From Clostridia bacterium UC5.1-1C12 (lineage in GTDB: Bacteria; Bacillota_I; Bacilli_A; Erysipelotrichales; Erysipelotrichaceae), in assembly GCA_001305055.1 (NCBI GenBank), contig BBZX01000003.1:1-64000 (forward strand): a stretch of 64,000 nt of DNA, given 5' to 3'. Below, in pieces: positions 11,155 to 21,190 of this stretch. The first letter of the stretch is position 1. Every line of letters begins with the position of its first letter. A program made the position numbers and the translations under genes. The notes under the pieces are model-generated. The model was given only the letters and a program-made list of their open reading frames with translations, had not been told where the DNA came from and searched no databases.

Positions 11155-14045
11155 ATGCATCAATTAGATATTGAAAATGGAATGAGAACAGCTTTTTAGA
11201 TCATAATTATACGTCAGGTTTACAATTTAGACCTCAATTTATCTATAATAATCATACAGAAGGCAAGAAAACATTGGTTTCTATTGAAGAAGAATTGAAA
11301 AGATGTGATGAATTTAGTATTAGTGTTGCTTTTATTACTAAAAGCGGAATTACACCTCTATTACAAACATTAAAGGAATTAGAAGAAAAAAATATACCTG
11401 GTAGGATAATGACTACAGATTATTTAACATTTAGTGAACCAGAAGCATTAAGGAAGCTGTCAGAGTTGAAGAACATTGAGTTAAAAATATATAGTGTAGA
11501 TGACCAGCAGAAAATAGGATTTCATACAAAAGGTTATATTTTCAGAGAAAATGAAATATATAGGATAATTATTGGTAGTTCAAATCTTACAGCTGCTGCT
11601 TTAACAAGGAATAAAGAATGGAATACAAAGATAGTATCAACTTCAAAGGGTGAATATACAAAAGAATTATTAATAGAATTTAATTCATTATGGAATGCCT
11701 CTAAACCTTTCAATTTATTCATTGATCGATATGAAGAAATATATAAAGAAAGAAATAGTTTATTAAAACAAAGTAATTCTACTCCTGATACAAAAGAGTT
11801 ATTAAAGCCGATACCTTTACAAGAAAAAATAATTGTAAACCTTCAAAAAATGCAAGAGAAAGGATTAGATAAAGCATTACTAATTTCGGCAACAGGAACT
11901 GGTAAAACATATGCTTCAGCTTTTGCTTTAAGACAACAAAAGCTAAAAAGAGCATTGTTTGTTGTGCATCGTGAACAAATTGCAAAACAAGCATTGAATA
12001 GTTATCGCAAAGTATTCGGCGAGTCAAGAAGCTTTGGTTTATTGTCAGGTAATGAAAAAATTATGCTTCAGATTTTGTGTTTGCAACCATGCAAACATTA
12101 TCTAAACCTGATATATATGCAAAATTTAAACCAAATGATTTTGATACGATTGTTATAGATGAAGTTCATCATGCAGGAGCTGCTAGTTATCAGATAATTA
12201 TGAATTATTTCAGACCTCATTTTTGGCTGGGAATGACAGCAAGTCCTGATCGACCTGATGGTTTTGATATTTATGATCTATTTGATCATAATATTGCATA
12301 CGAAATACGTTTACAAAAAGCTCTTGAAGAAGATATTTTATGCCCCTTTCATTATTTCGGCATAATAGATATACAAATTGATGGTAAATTAATTGACGAT
12401 GTAAATCTTAGAGACTTCAATAAACTGACATGTGACGCTCGAGTGAATTATATCATAGAAAAAGCTAGATACTTTGGATATAGTGGTAAAAGCTTAAAAG
12501 GATTAATCTTTTGTAGTACCAAAAAAGAAGCAAAAGCATTATCAGAACAATTTAATACAAGAGGTTATAAGACATTAGCTTTAACTGGTGAAGATAGCCA
12601 AGAAGCACGAGAAAAAGCAATCAATCGCTTAATATTGGATGATGGAATAGATAAGCTGGACTATTTGATTACTGTTGATATTTTCAATGAAGGTGTTGAT
12701 GTACCTGAGATTAACCAAGTGATCATGCTTAGACCCACCGAATCACCTATAGTCTTTGTTCAGCAATTAGGTAGAGGACTTAGAAAATGTGAAGGTAAAG
12801 AATATGTAGTTATATTAGATTTTATTGGTAATTATAAAAATAACTTTATGATACCAATGGCTTTATCAGGTGATAGAAGCTATAACAGAGATACAATTAG
12901 ACGATATGTACTTGAAGGTTCACGTACTTTGCCAGGAAGCTCTACTATACATTTTGATGAAATATCTAGAAAGCAAATATTTGAATCAATCAATAAGCTG
13001 TCAACAACAAAGAAATTACTTGTAGAAAAGTATTTAAATCTGAAAAATAAATTAGGTAAAGTACCAACAGTTTTAGATTTTTATTTACATGGTGACATTG
13101 ACCCATTAATATTATTAGATTATTCGAAAACATATCATAACTTCTGCAAATGGTTGAGAAAGAATATAGTATTAATTTCAGTGAAAGAAAGATTAATACA
13201 TTACTATTTATTTCTAGTCTATTAGTTAATGGTAAACGAGCACATGAATTAATAATGCTAGAAAATCTATTAGTATTTAAAGAAATTAACCTTAATAATG
13301 TAAAGAAACAATTAGTTGAAGAATATAATTTGCCAGTTGTCGATAAATCAATCGTATCGTCTATCCATTTACTTCAGAAAAAATTTATCAATACACAAAA
13401 CGAAAAGAATAAATTTGAACAAGTAAATTTCATTAAGCAAGAAGAAGGCTTAATATATCCTATATCAGATGATTTTGATAATGATTTAAATGATAGTAAT
13501 TTTAAAAGACAGATTCATGATCTGCTTAGTTTAGGATTATCAAAATATAATGATATGTATCAAGGTAAAGTTGACAAGAGTGGATTCGTTTTATATGAAA
13601 AATATTCACGAAAAGAGGTATGTAGAATATTGAATTGGGAGCAAGATGAAGTTCAACATTATATGGTTATAAAATTAAATATTCAACATGCCCTATCTTT
13701 GTAACTTATGAGAAAAAGGATGATATAGCGAGCAGTACAAAATATGAAGATCGTTTTATTAGTGATCGTATTTTTAGCTGGATGACACGTAATAGGGTAA
13801 GCCTTAATTCTAAAGAATCTACTCAATTGATCAATTACAAGACCAATGGTTTAAGAACATATCTTTTTGTAAAGAAAAGTAATGATGAAGGAGCAGATTT
13901 TTACTATCTAGGTGAAGTCCATCCTATTCATTGGCATGAAACAACAATTAGAAATGATGCAGGTATAGTTTTGCCAATTATGAATTTTGAATTAGAGTTG
14001 GAGACACCGGTTAGAGAAGATATTTATGATTATTTAGCAAACTAG
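11155..14045 (+). CDS. PLD-family nuclease / SF2 DEAD-type helicase / DUF3427 protein; four frameshifts
   Basis: About 963 residues when merged, starting MHQLDIENGMRTAF behind AAGGAG. Domains: phospholipase-D-type (HKD) nuclease with FHTKGYIF at ~122 and IIGSSNLT; SF2 helicase with SATGTGKTYAS at ~244, IDEVHHAG at ~335, GMTASPDR, and QQLGRGLRK; C-terminal DUF3427 ending EDIYDYLAN. Frameshifts near 11200, 12060, 13150 and 13680, each mended by one base. Single PLD-helicase-DUF3427 proteins are recurrent in predicted defence islands. Third gene of the unit, 22 bp after the DUF2075 gene. Confidence 0.85.
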
Positions 14046-14058
14046 AAAGGATGTTAAT

Positions 14059-14441
14059 ATGAAAAACGTTAATGTTGTAGCTGCAATTATATGTGATGGA
14101 GATAAAATTTTGCTACTCAAAGAGGATATGGAGAGTTTAAAGATGGTTGGGAATTTCCTGGTGGTAAGATTGAGGAGGGAGAATCGCCTCAAGAAGCACT
14201 TGTAAGAGAGATAAAGGAAGAATTAGATACAGAAATTGTAGTAGGTGATTTATTTGAAATTGTTGAGTATGATTACCCTAATTTTCATTTGACCATGCAT
14301 TGTTTTAAATGTTCTATTATTAGTGGTGATTTAGTTTTAAAAGAGCATGAGGCAGCTAAATGGTTAACAAAAAAACAGCTGAATACCGTAGATTGGTTAC
14401 CAGCTGATAAGGGGCTAATACATAAATTAATGATTGAATAA
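14059..14441 (+). CDS. MutT-type Nudix hydrolase; one frameshift
   Basis: About 127 residues. Start MKNVNVVAAIICDGDKIL; after a missing base near 14110 the frame continues ATQRGYGEFKDGWEFPGG. The Nudix box is complete: GGKIEEGESPQEALVREI followed by KEEL, with the metal-binding REXXEE core. The size and the WEFPGGK lead match MutT/8-oxo-dGTP diphosphatases. It closes the plus-strand unit 13 bp after the DUF3427 helicase. Nudix genes commonly accompany such helicases, which supports a shared role, though a plain house-cleaning enzyme is possible. Confidence 0.85.
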
Positions 14442-14444
14442 AAA

Positions 14445-14998
14445 TTATAAAATTGTTATTAAATTGATTATTCCGCACATTACCATGATTATGATTGGAT
14501 TCAATTTCGTTTTTCTAACTAATATCAGTGCCAGAATACACAGAATCACGGAGCTGATATTGACAGCCGATAACGCAATCGTCTCTGAACCAAAAAAGCC
14601 AGAGCCAGAATGATCGCTGCCGCTGATGCAATCAAACCAAGAGATGCTGATTTCAACCCCTTCAGCATCTCTTTAAAATATTGAGAATAAGAATATTTAC
14701 TGAATAGTTTATATAAACTCACGGTGATTACGACCCCCATAAAAATACAGCCAATGGTCGCCAGCAAAGCTCCCGTAACACCTGCAACTCGCATACCGAC
14801 AAAGGTTGAAGTATTAACAGCCAAAGGCCCGGGTGTCATCTGTGAGATAGTGATAATATCAGTGAACTCCTGCAATGTGATCCACTGACGAAAATTAACC
14901 ACCTGATCCCTTATTGCAGGAATAATCGCATAACCGCCGCCGATACTGAATAAACCAATCTTGAAAAAGTCTAAAAATAATTGTAATAATAGATTCAT
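14445..14998 (-). CDS. chrA: Chromate transporter family protein, second half-size subunit; one frameshift
   Basis: Half-length (single-domain) CHR-family membrane protein, about 184 residues. The N terminus has LFSIGGGYAIIP and the QMTPGPLAVN motif typical of ChrA. A missing base near 14575 shifts the last third, which then reads AFFGSETIALSAVNISSVIL and ends LITIL. It is paired with the upstream half-size gene by a 4-bp overlap, as in two-gene short-chain ChrA systems. The substrate is not certain to be chromate; many family members are unproven. Convergent with the Nudix gene, 3 bp apart. Confidence 0.88.
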
Positions 14999-15558
14999 GA
15001 CTGTACCCTTCCTTTATATAATTGAAATCTTATGACACATAAAACAAGGGCTCCGATAATGATCATTGCAACATTCATATGGAATACATAATTCAGAATA
15101 AAAGCAATGGGTACCAGAAGTGTATAAAAAAGCTGTTTCTCTTTTATAATCAAGGCATACATATCAATAATCAAATCGACGATCAACGCTGCCACACCTG
15201 CTTCCATACCTTTTAATAATGCTGATATAATTCGATTATCACGGATCAATGAATAAATGGCAGAGACGATTGATAGAATCACTAACGGCGGTAAAATGGC
15301 TGCGATACAGCTTATTATCAACCCCTGCCAGCCAGCAACTCTATATCCTGCCAATGCACTCATATTGATAGCAATAGCACCTGGCGAAGATTGCGCAATG
15401 GCTGCAATATTCATTAATTCATCTTCATCAAACAGCTGCTTCTCTTCAACATAATATTTTTTAATCATCGGTATCACAACATAACCGCCGCCAAAGGTAA
15501 AAGCACTGATAAATACATTAATGCAAAATAACCAGCAATAGGTTTTAATTTTATCCAT
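14995..15558 (-). CDS. chrA: Chromate transporter family protein, first half-size subunit
   Basis: 187 residues, intact. CHR domain with FTFGGGYVVIPMI near residue 20 and IAQSSPGAIAINMSALAGY, the counterpart of the partner's QMTPGP motif. It has five to six hydrophobic segments. It forms a two-gene operon with the downstream half-size subunit and is divergent from a LysR regulator, a common arrangement that suggests LysR control. Confidence 0.88.
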   Translation of the reverse strand: MDKIKTYCWLFCINVFISAFTFGGGYVVIPMIKKYYVEEKQLFDEDELMNIAAIAQSSPGAIAINMSALAGYRVAGWQGLIISCIAAILPPLVILSIVSAIYSLIRDNRIISALLKGMEAGVAALIVDLIIDMYALIIKEKQLFYTLLVPIAFILNYVFHMNVAMIIIGALVLCVIRFQLYKGRVQS

Positions 15559-15598
15559 AAGCCACCTCTTTGTTCAGTATATCATTAGACTTAAGATA

Positions 15599-15620
15599 AA
15601 TAAAATGTTAATATTTTATT
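15599..15620. promoter_or_regulatory. Palindrome between chrA pair and LysR gene
   Basis: Perfect inverted repeat AATAAAAT (15599-15606) and ATTTTATT (15613-15620) centred in the 94-bp divergent spacer. Position fits a LysR operator controlling both directions; binding is inferred. Confidence 0.5.
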
Positions 15621-15652
15621 AAACCTATTACTAAATAGTTATGGAGGGTACC

Positions 15653-16528
15653 ATGAATATCAGACAATTAAAAATTTATGTGGCAGTATGTGATTTAAGG
15701 AGTTTCACAGCAGCAGCTAAAGCATTATATATGACTCAGCCTGCTATTTCACATGTAATTCATGATTTAGAAGCAGAAGTAGGTACAGCTTTGTTAGAAC
15801 GTACACCTAAAAATATCAACTTAACACAAGCAGGTCTGATCCTATTTGAAAAAGCAAAACATCTTTTGTCAATATACGATGATCTTGAAAAAGTAATATC
15901 AAATCTTGATGAACTCGCACCGCTGCGCATAGGCTCATGCATCACCGTTGCCCATTCGTTTTTAATACAACTTACTGAATCAATGAAACAAGCGTATCCT
16001 AATCTTCAGATGCCTGTAACCATTGCCAGTGCAGCCGTCATACTAGATAAACTAGAAAAGAATGAAATAGATGCAGCATTCATTGAAGGTGCTTTTCCTC
16101 ATGAAAAATTTAACTCAGTCCAATTAGATTCATATAAAATAATACCTGTTTGTTCACCTTCATTCATAACAACTGACAATATCAGTTTGCAGGAATTGAT
16201 CAAACAGCCGCTTTTATTAAGAGAAAAGGGCAGCGCGATCCGAGATGTTTTTGACAGTGAGCTTTTCTTACGAAACATTGAAATCCAGCCTCTTTGGACA
16301 AGCACAAACTCTAATGTATTGATGAAAGCCGCTGTGCAAGGAATTGGTATCGCCCTCTTACCTGAGAATATGATTCTTGATAAGATCCGACAGGGGCAAT
16401 TGAAGCGGCTGAAGATAGAAGATGTAATATTAAAAAATCAAAATCATTTGATTTACAATAGATACAAACAATTAAATACATCGATGAATGATTTGATAAT
16501 CAAAGCAAAAGCATTATGTAATAATTAA
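15653..16528 (+). CDS. LysR-family transcriptional regulator
   Basis: 291 residues from MNIRQLKIYVAV, preceded by GGAGGG (an in-frame ATG 12 bp upstream lies on the ribosome site and is less likely). The N-terminal winged HTH (residues 1-60) includes AAKALYMTQPAISHVIHDLE, the classic LysR recognition helix. A periplasmic-binding-like effector domain follows (~90-290). Divergent from the chrA pair, so it probably controls those genes; the inducer is unknown. Confidence 0.93.
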   Translation: MNIRQLKIYVAVCDLRSFTAAAKALYMTQPAISHVIHDLEAEVGTALLERTPKNINLTQAGLILFEKAKHLLSIYDDLEKVISNLDELAPLRIGSCITVAHSFLIQLTESMKQAYPNLQMPVTIASAAVILDKLEKNEIDAAFIEGAFPHEKFNSVQLDSYKIIPVCSPSFITTDNISLQELIKQPLLLREKGSAIRDVFDSELFLRNIEIQPLWTSTNSNVLMKAAVQGIGIALLPENMILDKIRQGQLKRLKIEDVILKNQNHLIYNRYKQLNTSMNDLIIKAKALCNN

Positions 16529-16590
16529 AGATAATTTATTAGTTTTATCTTTCTTAAAGCTAATTAATGCCAATTTCAAACACGGCCTAT

Positions 16591-16755
16591 TTGACAAAAT
16601 AGATACATTTGCTATAATAATTGATAGCGATTACTTTATTTGAATAATAAAACACCTCCAAATCATAATTTTAAGAGCTTATGCTTTTGCTCGTAAAACT
16701 CTAAAGCATGAGCTTATGCTTTTGCTCTTTAAACTCGAAGCATTTGGAGGGAAAT
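16591..16755 (+). promoter_or_regulatory. Promoter and structured 5' leader with anti-Shine-Dalgarno
   Basis: TTGACA at 16591-16596, 16-bp spacer, TATAAT at 16613-16618. The resulting leader of about 130 nt contains CCTCCAAAT (16655-16663), an exact complement of the ribosome site ATTTGGAGG (16742-16750). Between them is a degenerate tandem duplication with an 18-bp identical core, GAGCTTATGCTTTTGCTC, at 16675-16692 and 16710-16727. Pairing would hide the ribosome site; regulation is inferred. Confidence 0.55.
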
Positions 16756-17631
16756 ATGAAAAAGTTAGCTTTAAGTTTGCTGGCAGTTTTAATGCTGGCA
16801 GGGTGCACATCAGCTCCTAAACAGGATGAACCAAAAGTTGAGGATCAGCCAAAAGAAGAAGAAAAGAATGATAAACCGGTTGTTGATTCATTCACGGGAC
16901 CTACTCAGGATGCTGTAACATCTGCATCTATTGTACCGGAGGATTATGTTAAGAGTGTTACACCTTCAGGATTCACTGACAGTGATAAGGAAAAGGCATT
17001 AGTTATTATTGGTGATCCAAGACATAACAGTGTTTTATGGGATTTAGCAAACACAACCATGGCATACCTTGAAGAAAAAGGCATGGAAGTTGAAAAACGT
17101 GATTTATATACAATGAATTTCAATCCGGTGTTAAGCGCTGCTGATTTCTACTATGCAAAAGATGGGCAAGGTGAACCATCAGAGAAAATCAAAGCTGAAC
17201 AAGATTTAGTATCTCAAGCAGATCACATTATCTTTGTTTATCCTAACTGGCATGATTCAGAGATTGCCATTGTAAAGGGTTATAAAGAACAAGTATTTGC
17301 TAAGAAATTTGCTTATCAAGATGGAGCTGCCGGCTTAGAAGGCTTATTAACTGGTAAGACTATGTACACGATTATGAACTGCGGTTATCTTGGCGGCGGC
17401 CGCGGCTGGATCGGTGATGGTGTCGGTATTGAAGATGAAAAATGGGATACTTACATGAATGCATTTAAAGTATTCGATGATGATACAGCAGCCTTCTGGG
17501 GTGTTGAAAATGTTGGACGTTTCATGAATGACAGAACACCTTCAAACAGTTCAGAAAATTATGAATCAGAATTAACTGAATTAGAGAACGCGCTGAAGGC
17601 AAATTTAGATAAAGTTTACTTCAATAAATAA
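16756..17631 (+). CDS. Flavodoxin-fold NAD(P)H oxidoreductase-like lipoprotein
   Basis: About 291 residues from MKKLALSLLAVLMLAGC, a lipoprotein signal with lipobox LAGC, followed by a charged linker rich in Glu, Lys and Asp (residues ~22-48). The rest resembles NQO/flavodoxin-2 quinone reductases: ALVIIGDPRHNSVLWDLA (flavin phosphate loop region) and HIIFVYPNWHDSEIAIVKGY. An exported, membrane-anchored flavin reductase is plausible. It has its own promoter and an unusual leader. Exact substrate unknown. Confidence 0.8.
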   Translation: MKKLALSLLAVLMLAGCTSAPKQDEPKVEDQPKEEEKNDKPVVDSFTGPTQDAVTSASIVPEDYVKSVTPSGFTDSDKEKALVIIGDPRHNSVLWDLANTTMAYLEEKGMEVEKRDLYTMNFNPVLSAADFYYAKDGQGEPSEKIKAEQDLVSQADHIIFVYPNWHDSEIAIVKGYKEQVFAKKFAYQDGAAGLEGLLTGKTMYTIMNCGYLGGGRGWIGDGVGIEDEKWDTYMNAFKVFDDDTAAFWGVENVGRFMNDRTPSNSSENYESELTELENALKANLDKVYFNK

Positions 17632-17751
17632 GAAAATCTTTTAAATTAATGAGACATATAGTTTATGCTGTATGTCTTTTTTAGTTTTTTTTCTTCACCT
17701 GCTTTCAATTTAAGCTATAATAGATTTACTGCTTTAATGGGAGGGAATCGT

Positions 17752-19562
17752 ATGAATAAAAATGAAGTGCTGAAAAATATCTTCGGTTATGATGAATTTC
17801 GCGAAGGTCAAGCTCAGCTTGTTGATGCTTTGCTAGCGGGCAGAGACGCATTTGGTATCATGCCGACCGGCGCAGGCAAATCTATCTGTTATCAGGTACC
17901 TGCATTAATGCTTCCGGGTATCACATTAGTAATTTCCCCGCTCATTTCGTTGATGAAAGATCAGGTAGCAGCTTTAAATCAGGCGGGTGTTCGTGCCGCC
18001 TTCCTCAACAGCTCCCTTACTTACCGGCAATATCTAAAGGCACTTGACAATGCCCGCAATGGTTTGTATAAAATCATCTATGTTGCTCCTGAACGTTTAA
18101 TTACCGATAATTTCATGGATTTTGCTCTCTCAGGCAACATTTCATTCATAAGCATTGACGAAGCACACTGTATTTCCCATTGGGGACAAGATTTTCGCCC
18201 CAGCTATACAGCCATCGCCGATTTCATTGATCAGCTGTCTGTCCGTCCCGTCGTAGGTGCATTCACTGCAACGGCTACTGAAAAGGTCGAAGAGGATGTC
18301 ATAGATAAACTTAAGCTAAAAAATCCGCTCATAATAAAAACGGGTTTTGACCGTAAAAATCTTCGCTTCATGGTCAAGGTGCCTAAAGATAAATATAAAG
18401 ATATTCGCTTATACTTACGGGAACATAGTGAGGAAAGTGGTGTTATCTACTGTATTACACGCAAAGCGGTTGAAGAAGTCTGCGACCAATTAAATAAAGA
18501 TGGTTTTCCGCAACCCGCTATCATGCCGGACTTTCTGATGAAGAACGTAAACAGAATCAAGAAGATTTCATCTACGATAATAAAAAAATCATTGTGGCTA
18601 CTAATGCATTCGGTATGGGGATCGATAAATCAAATGTTCGTTTTGTTATTCATTACAATATGCCTAAAAATATTGAGAGCTACTATCAGGAAGCAGGACG
18701 AGCCGGAAGAGACGGTTTACCTGCTGAATGCATTTTGCTTTACAGCGGCCGTGATGTTATTACCAATCAATTTCTCATTGAACAAAATCGCGAAAATGAA
18801 CTTTTAGATGCCGATGAAGCACAGCAGCTGATAGAAAAAGATAAAGAAAGACTAAAGCAGATGACTTTTTATGCCACAACTAAAGAATGCCTTAGAGGGT
18901 TTATCCTTTCTTACTTTGGTGAATCACACCCACAGTATTGCGGGAATTGTTCAAATTGTCTGAGTAATTTTGAAGAAATCGACATTATTAAAGAGGCGAG
19001 AAAAATCATCCACTGCATACTATCCACCGATCAGCGCTTTGGCAGAACAACGATCGTAAAAATACTTAACGGCAGCAAAGATGCCAGTATGCAGCGTTAT
19101 GATGCAGGTCGCTTTGAATATTATGCAGCATTAAAAGATTATTCAATCCAGCGAATCAATATGATGGTTCAAGAACTGCTTCTGCAAGGCTATCTGCAAA
19201 TAACTGCCGGTGACTATCCACTGCTGCTGACAACTGAAAAAACACATCAATTATTCAATGAAAGCTGTCAATTAACGATGAAGCTGCCTAAAGAAATCGA
19301 AATTAAGACTGTTCACAGAGCCCCTGTGAATACTAAGCTTTTCGATCAGTTAAAAGCGCTGCGCATGAAATTCGCCAAGAAAAATCACATTCCGCCTTAT
19401 CTTGTGTTCTCGGATAAAACTTTGCAGGAAATGTGTCAGCGGATGCCTTCCGCTAAGGATGAACTTCTTGATATAAGCGGTGTAGGTATGGTGAAATATA
19501 ACCAATACGGAGAAGCGTTTATTGAAGTAATCAATCAGTTCAAGACAGTTCAAAATCAATAA
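17752..19562 (+). CDS. recQ: ATP-dependent DNA helicase RecQ; one frameshift
   Basis: About 603 residues, normal RecQ length. Start MNKNEVLKNIFGYDEFREGQ after GGGAGG. SF2 motifs: GIMPTGAGKSICYQ, SIDEAHCISHWGQDFRP, TATAT, then after a missing T near 18510, NAFGMGIDKSNVRFVIH and EAGRAGRDG. The RecQ C-terminal zinc cysteines appear in CLRGF and CGNCSNC. The HRDC domain is at the C terminus (AKKNHIPPYLVFSDKTL). It unwinds DNA in recombination and fork repair. The frameshift is most likely a read error. Confidence 0.95.
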
Positions 19563-19595
19563 TTTAATAATTTATAAAAAATCTGAATTTACCTA

Positions 19596-19626
19596 TTGAC
19601 TCTCCGGTTAAGGGAGGGAATATCAT
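19596..19626 (+). promoter_or_regulatory. MerR-type promoter with 19-bp spacer
   Basis: TTGACT (19596-19601), 19-bp spacer, TATCAT (19621-19626). The spacer holds the dyad CTCC-GGTTAA-GGGAG. An overlong spacer with a dyad is the hallmark of promoters untwisted by MerR activators, so the next gene probably autoregulates here. Confidence 0.75.
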
Positions 19627-19653
19627 GAAACTACAAGGAAGGGGTGCTCAGAC

Positions 19654-20463
19654 ATGTTCAAAATCGGCGAATTTTCAACACTTTGTAAGACTACAATCAA
19701 AACACTGCGTTATTATGATGAAATCAATCTATTAAAGCCGGCATCGATTGATGAATCAACAGGTTACCGATATTATGATACAAAGCAGTTATTTATCCTG
19801 CATCAGATTCAAGCATTGCGTCAAGCTGATGTCTCTATTGAAGATATCCGCAGAATTTTAGACGGACAGGATGCAGAAGTAATTTTGAAAAAACATCAGT
19901 TCAGATTAATGAATGAAATTAATCTGAAAGCTGAACAGCTATCCCGCCTTGAATTTATCCTATCGGGAAAAGAGGAGAAAAGTTTTATGAGTTATGCAGT
20001 TACATTAAAAGAATTGCCTGAATGCATCGTGTATTCAAAGAAAATGAATGTTCATAGTTATGAATCTTATTTTGAATTGATTCCGGCTATCGGCGCACAG
20101 GTTCAGGAGCAATACCCTGATTTGAAATGCCGAGTGCCTGAATATTGTTTCATTGTTCCGCTGGATGGTGAGTATAAAGAAAAAGATTTTAATATAGAAT
20201 ATTGTGAAGCAGTAGAATGTATGAAGCCAAATTTTGATGATATTTATTTCAAAAAAATAGAAGCCATATCAGCTGTATCGGTAATGCATAAAGGCAGTTA
20301 TGACGGTGTGCCTAAGGCTTATGCATATCTTATGAAATGGATAGAAGATAATGATTATGAAATCATTCAGAAGCCGCGTGAGAATTACATTGATGGCATA
20401 TGGAATAAAGAAAACTCAGAAGAATGGCTGACGGAGATTCAGATTCCGGTTAAGAAAAAATAA
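19654..20463 (+). CDS. MerR-family regulator with GyrI-like effector domain (BmrR-like)
   Basis: 269 residues. The N-terminal MerR winged HTH is KIGEFSTLCKTTIKTLRYYD with GYRYYD at ~41. A helical linker follows (residues ~75-110), then a GyrI-like ligand-binding domain (~120-267) of the type that binds lipophilic drugs in BmrR. The start follows AAGGGG. Its own promoter has the MerR-type 19-bp spacer. No efflux gene is adjacent, so the wider regulon is unclear. Confidence 0.9.
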   Translation: MFKIGEFSTLCKTTIKTLRYYDEINLLKPASIDESTGYRYYDTKQLFILHQIQALRQADVSIEDIRRILDGQDAEVILKKHQFRLMNEINLKAEQLSRLEFILSGKEEKSFMSYAVTLKELPECIVYSKKMNVHSYESYFELIPAIGAQVQEQYPDLKCRVPEYCFIVPLDGEYKEKDFNIEYCEAVECMKPNFDDIYFKKIEAISAVSVMHKGSYDGVPKAYAYLMKWIEDNDYEIIQKPRENYIDGIWNKENSEEWLTEIQIPVKKK

Positions 20464-20484
20464 ATGCCGGAAGTAATTTACTAT

Positions 20485-20528
20485 GAATGAATGTTGTTCA
20501 TTGACTTTTGTTCATTCGATGTTATAAT
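20485..20528 (+). promoter_or_regulatory. TetR promoter and operator
   Basis: TTGACT (20501-20506), 16-bp spacer, TATAAT (20523-20528). The palindrome GAATGAATGTTGTTCATTG (20485-20503) abuts the -35, and a half-site TTGTTCATTC lies in the spacer. The same sequence type recurs at 21162 and 21817, so this is a likely autorepression operator. Confidence 0.7.
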
Positions 20529-20557
20529 CATAGTATCGATAGGGGGTGTGTATACAA

Positions 20558-21139
20558 ATGAGAGTTTCCAAACAACCCGAAGAGCGGCGTAAGGAAATAT
20601 TGAATACAGCCATGAAGCTGTTTACTGAGAAAGGTCTTGAAGCTACCTCAATGCGTGACATTGCGAAGGAAATGAATGTTGTTCCGGGCTTGTGTTACCG
20701 TTACTTCGATTCAAAACAAACACTGTTTCAAGAGGCGATGGATGAATATGTAAAGGACTGCAGCGCACAGTTTCTTAGAATTATCCATGATGACAGTAAA
20801 AGTTTTGAAGAACGGTTCAATAGGCTTTATGCTGCAATTGCTTCAGAAGAAGACACGGCGGTTTATCATCGGTTCTACCATCAGCAGGGCAATGAATCGC
20901 TGCACGAACAGCTTGCCATTAAAATTTGTCAGTATGTTTATCCTCACTTATTAACCGAGGTCAAGAAATGGGCAGCATCAACAAACAGGAAAATTAAAAA
21001 TCCTGAATTATTGATCCATTTTATTCTTTACGGTCAAATCAGTATTCTGGCTGACAGACAGATGCCGATGAAAAAAAATCTTGATTGTATCCAGCACTAT
21101 ATCGATTTATTATTTAAATCAGAAACTATCCCTGAGTAA
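20558..21139 (+). CDS. TetR-family transcriptional regulator
   Basis: 193 residues from MRVSKQPEERR behind GGGGGTGTG. The TetR N-terminal HTH covers AMKLFTEKGLEATSMRDIA and MNVVPGLCYRYFDSKQTLF. The ligand domain is not assignable. The final codons overlap a short hairpin (ATCCCTGA/TCAGGGAT, 21128-21147). The next gene, a methyltransferase, has an operator-like palindrome before and after it, so the two probably form one regulon. Confidence 0.92.
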   Translation: MRVSKQPEERRKEILNTAMKLFTEKGLEATSMRDIAKEMNVVPGLCYRYFDSKQTLFQEAMDEYVKDCSAQFLRIIHDDSKSFEERFNRLYAAIASEEDTAVYHRFYHQQGNESLHEQLAIKICQYVYPHLLTEVKKWAASTNRKIKNPELLIHFILYGQISILADRQMPMKKNLDCIQHYIDLLFKSETIPE

Positions 21140-21161
21140 TCAGGGATATCTTATGATCGAT

Positions 21162-21180
21162 GAGTGAACAATATTCACTC
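21162..21180. promoter_or_regulatory. TetR operator-like palindrome
   Basis: GAGTGAACAATATTCACTC, a perfect 8-bp inverted repeat around a 3-bp centre, directly before the methyltransferase ribosome site. Related to the palindromes at 20485 and 21817. Confidence 0.65.
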
Positions 21181-21190
21181 AGGAGGAACT

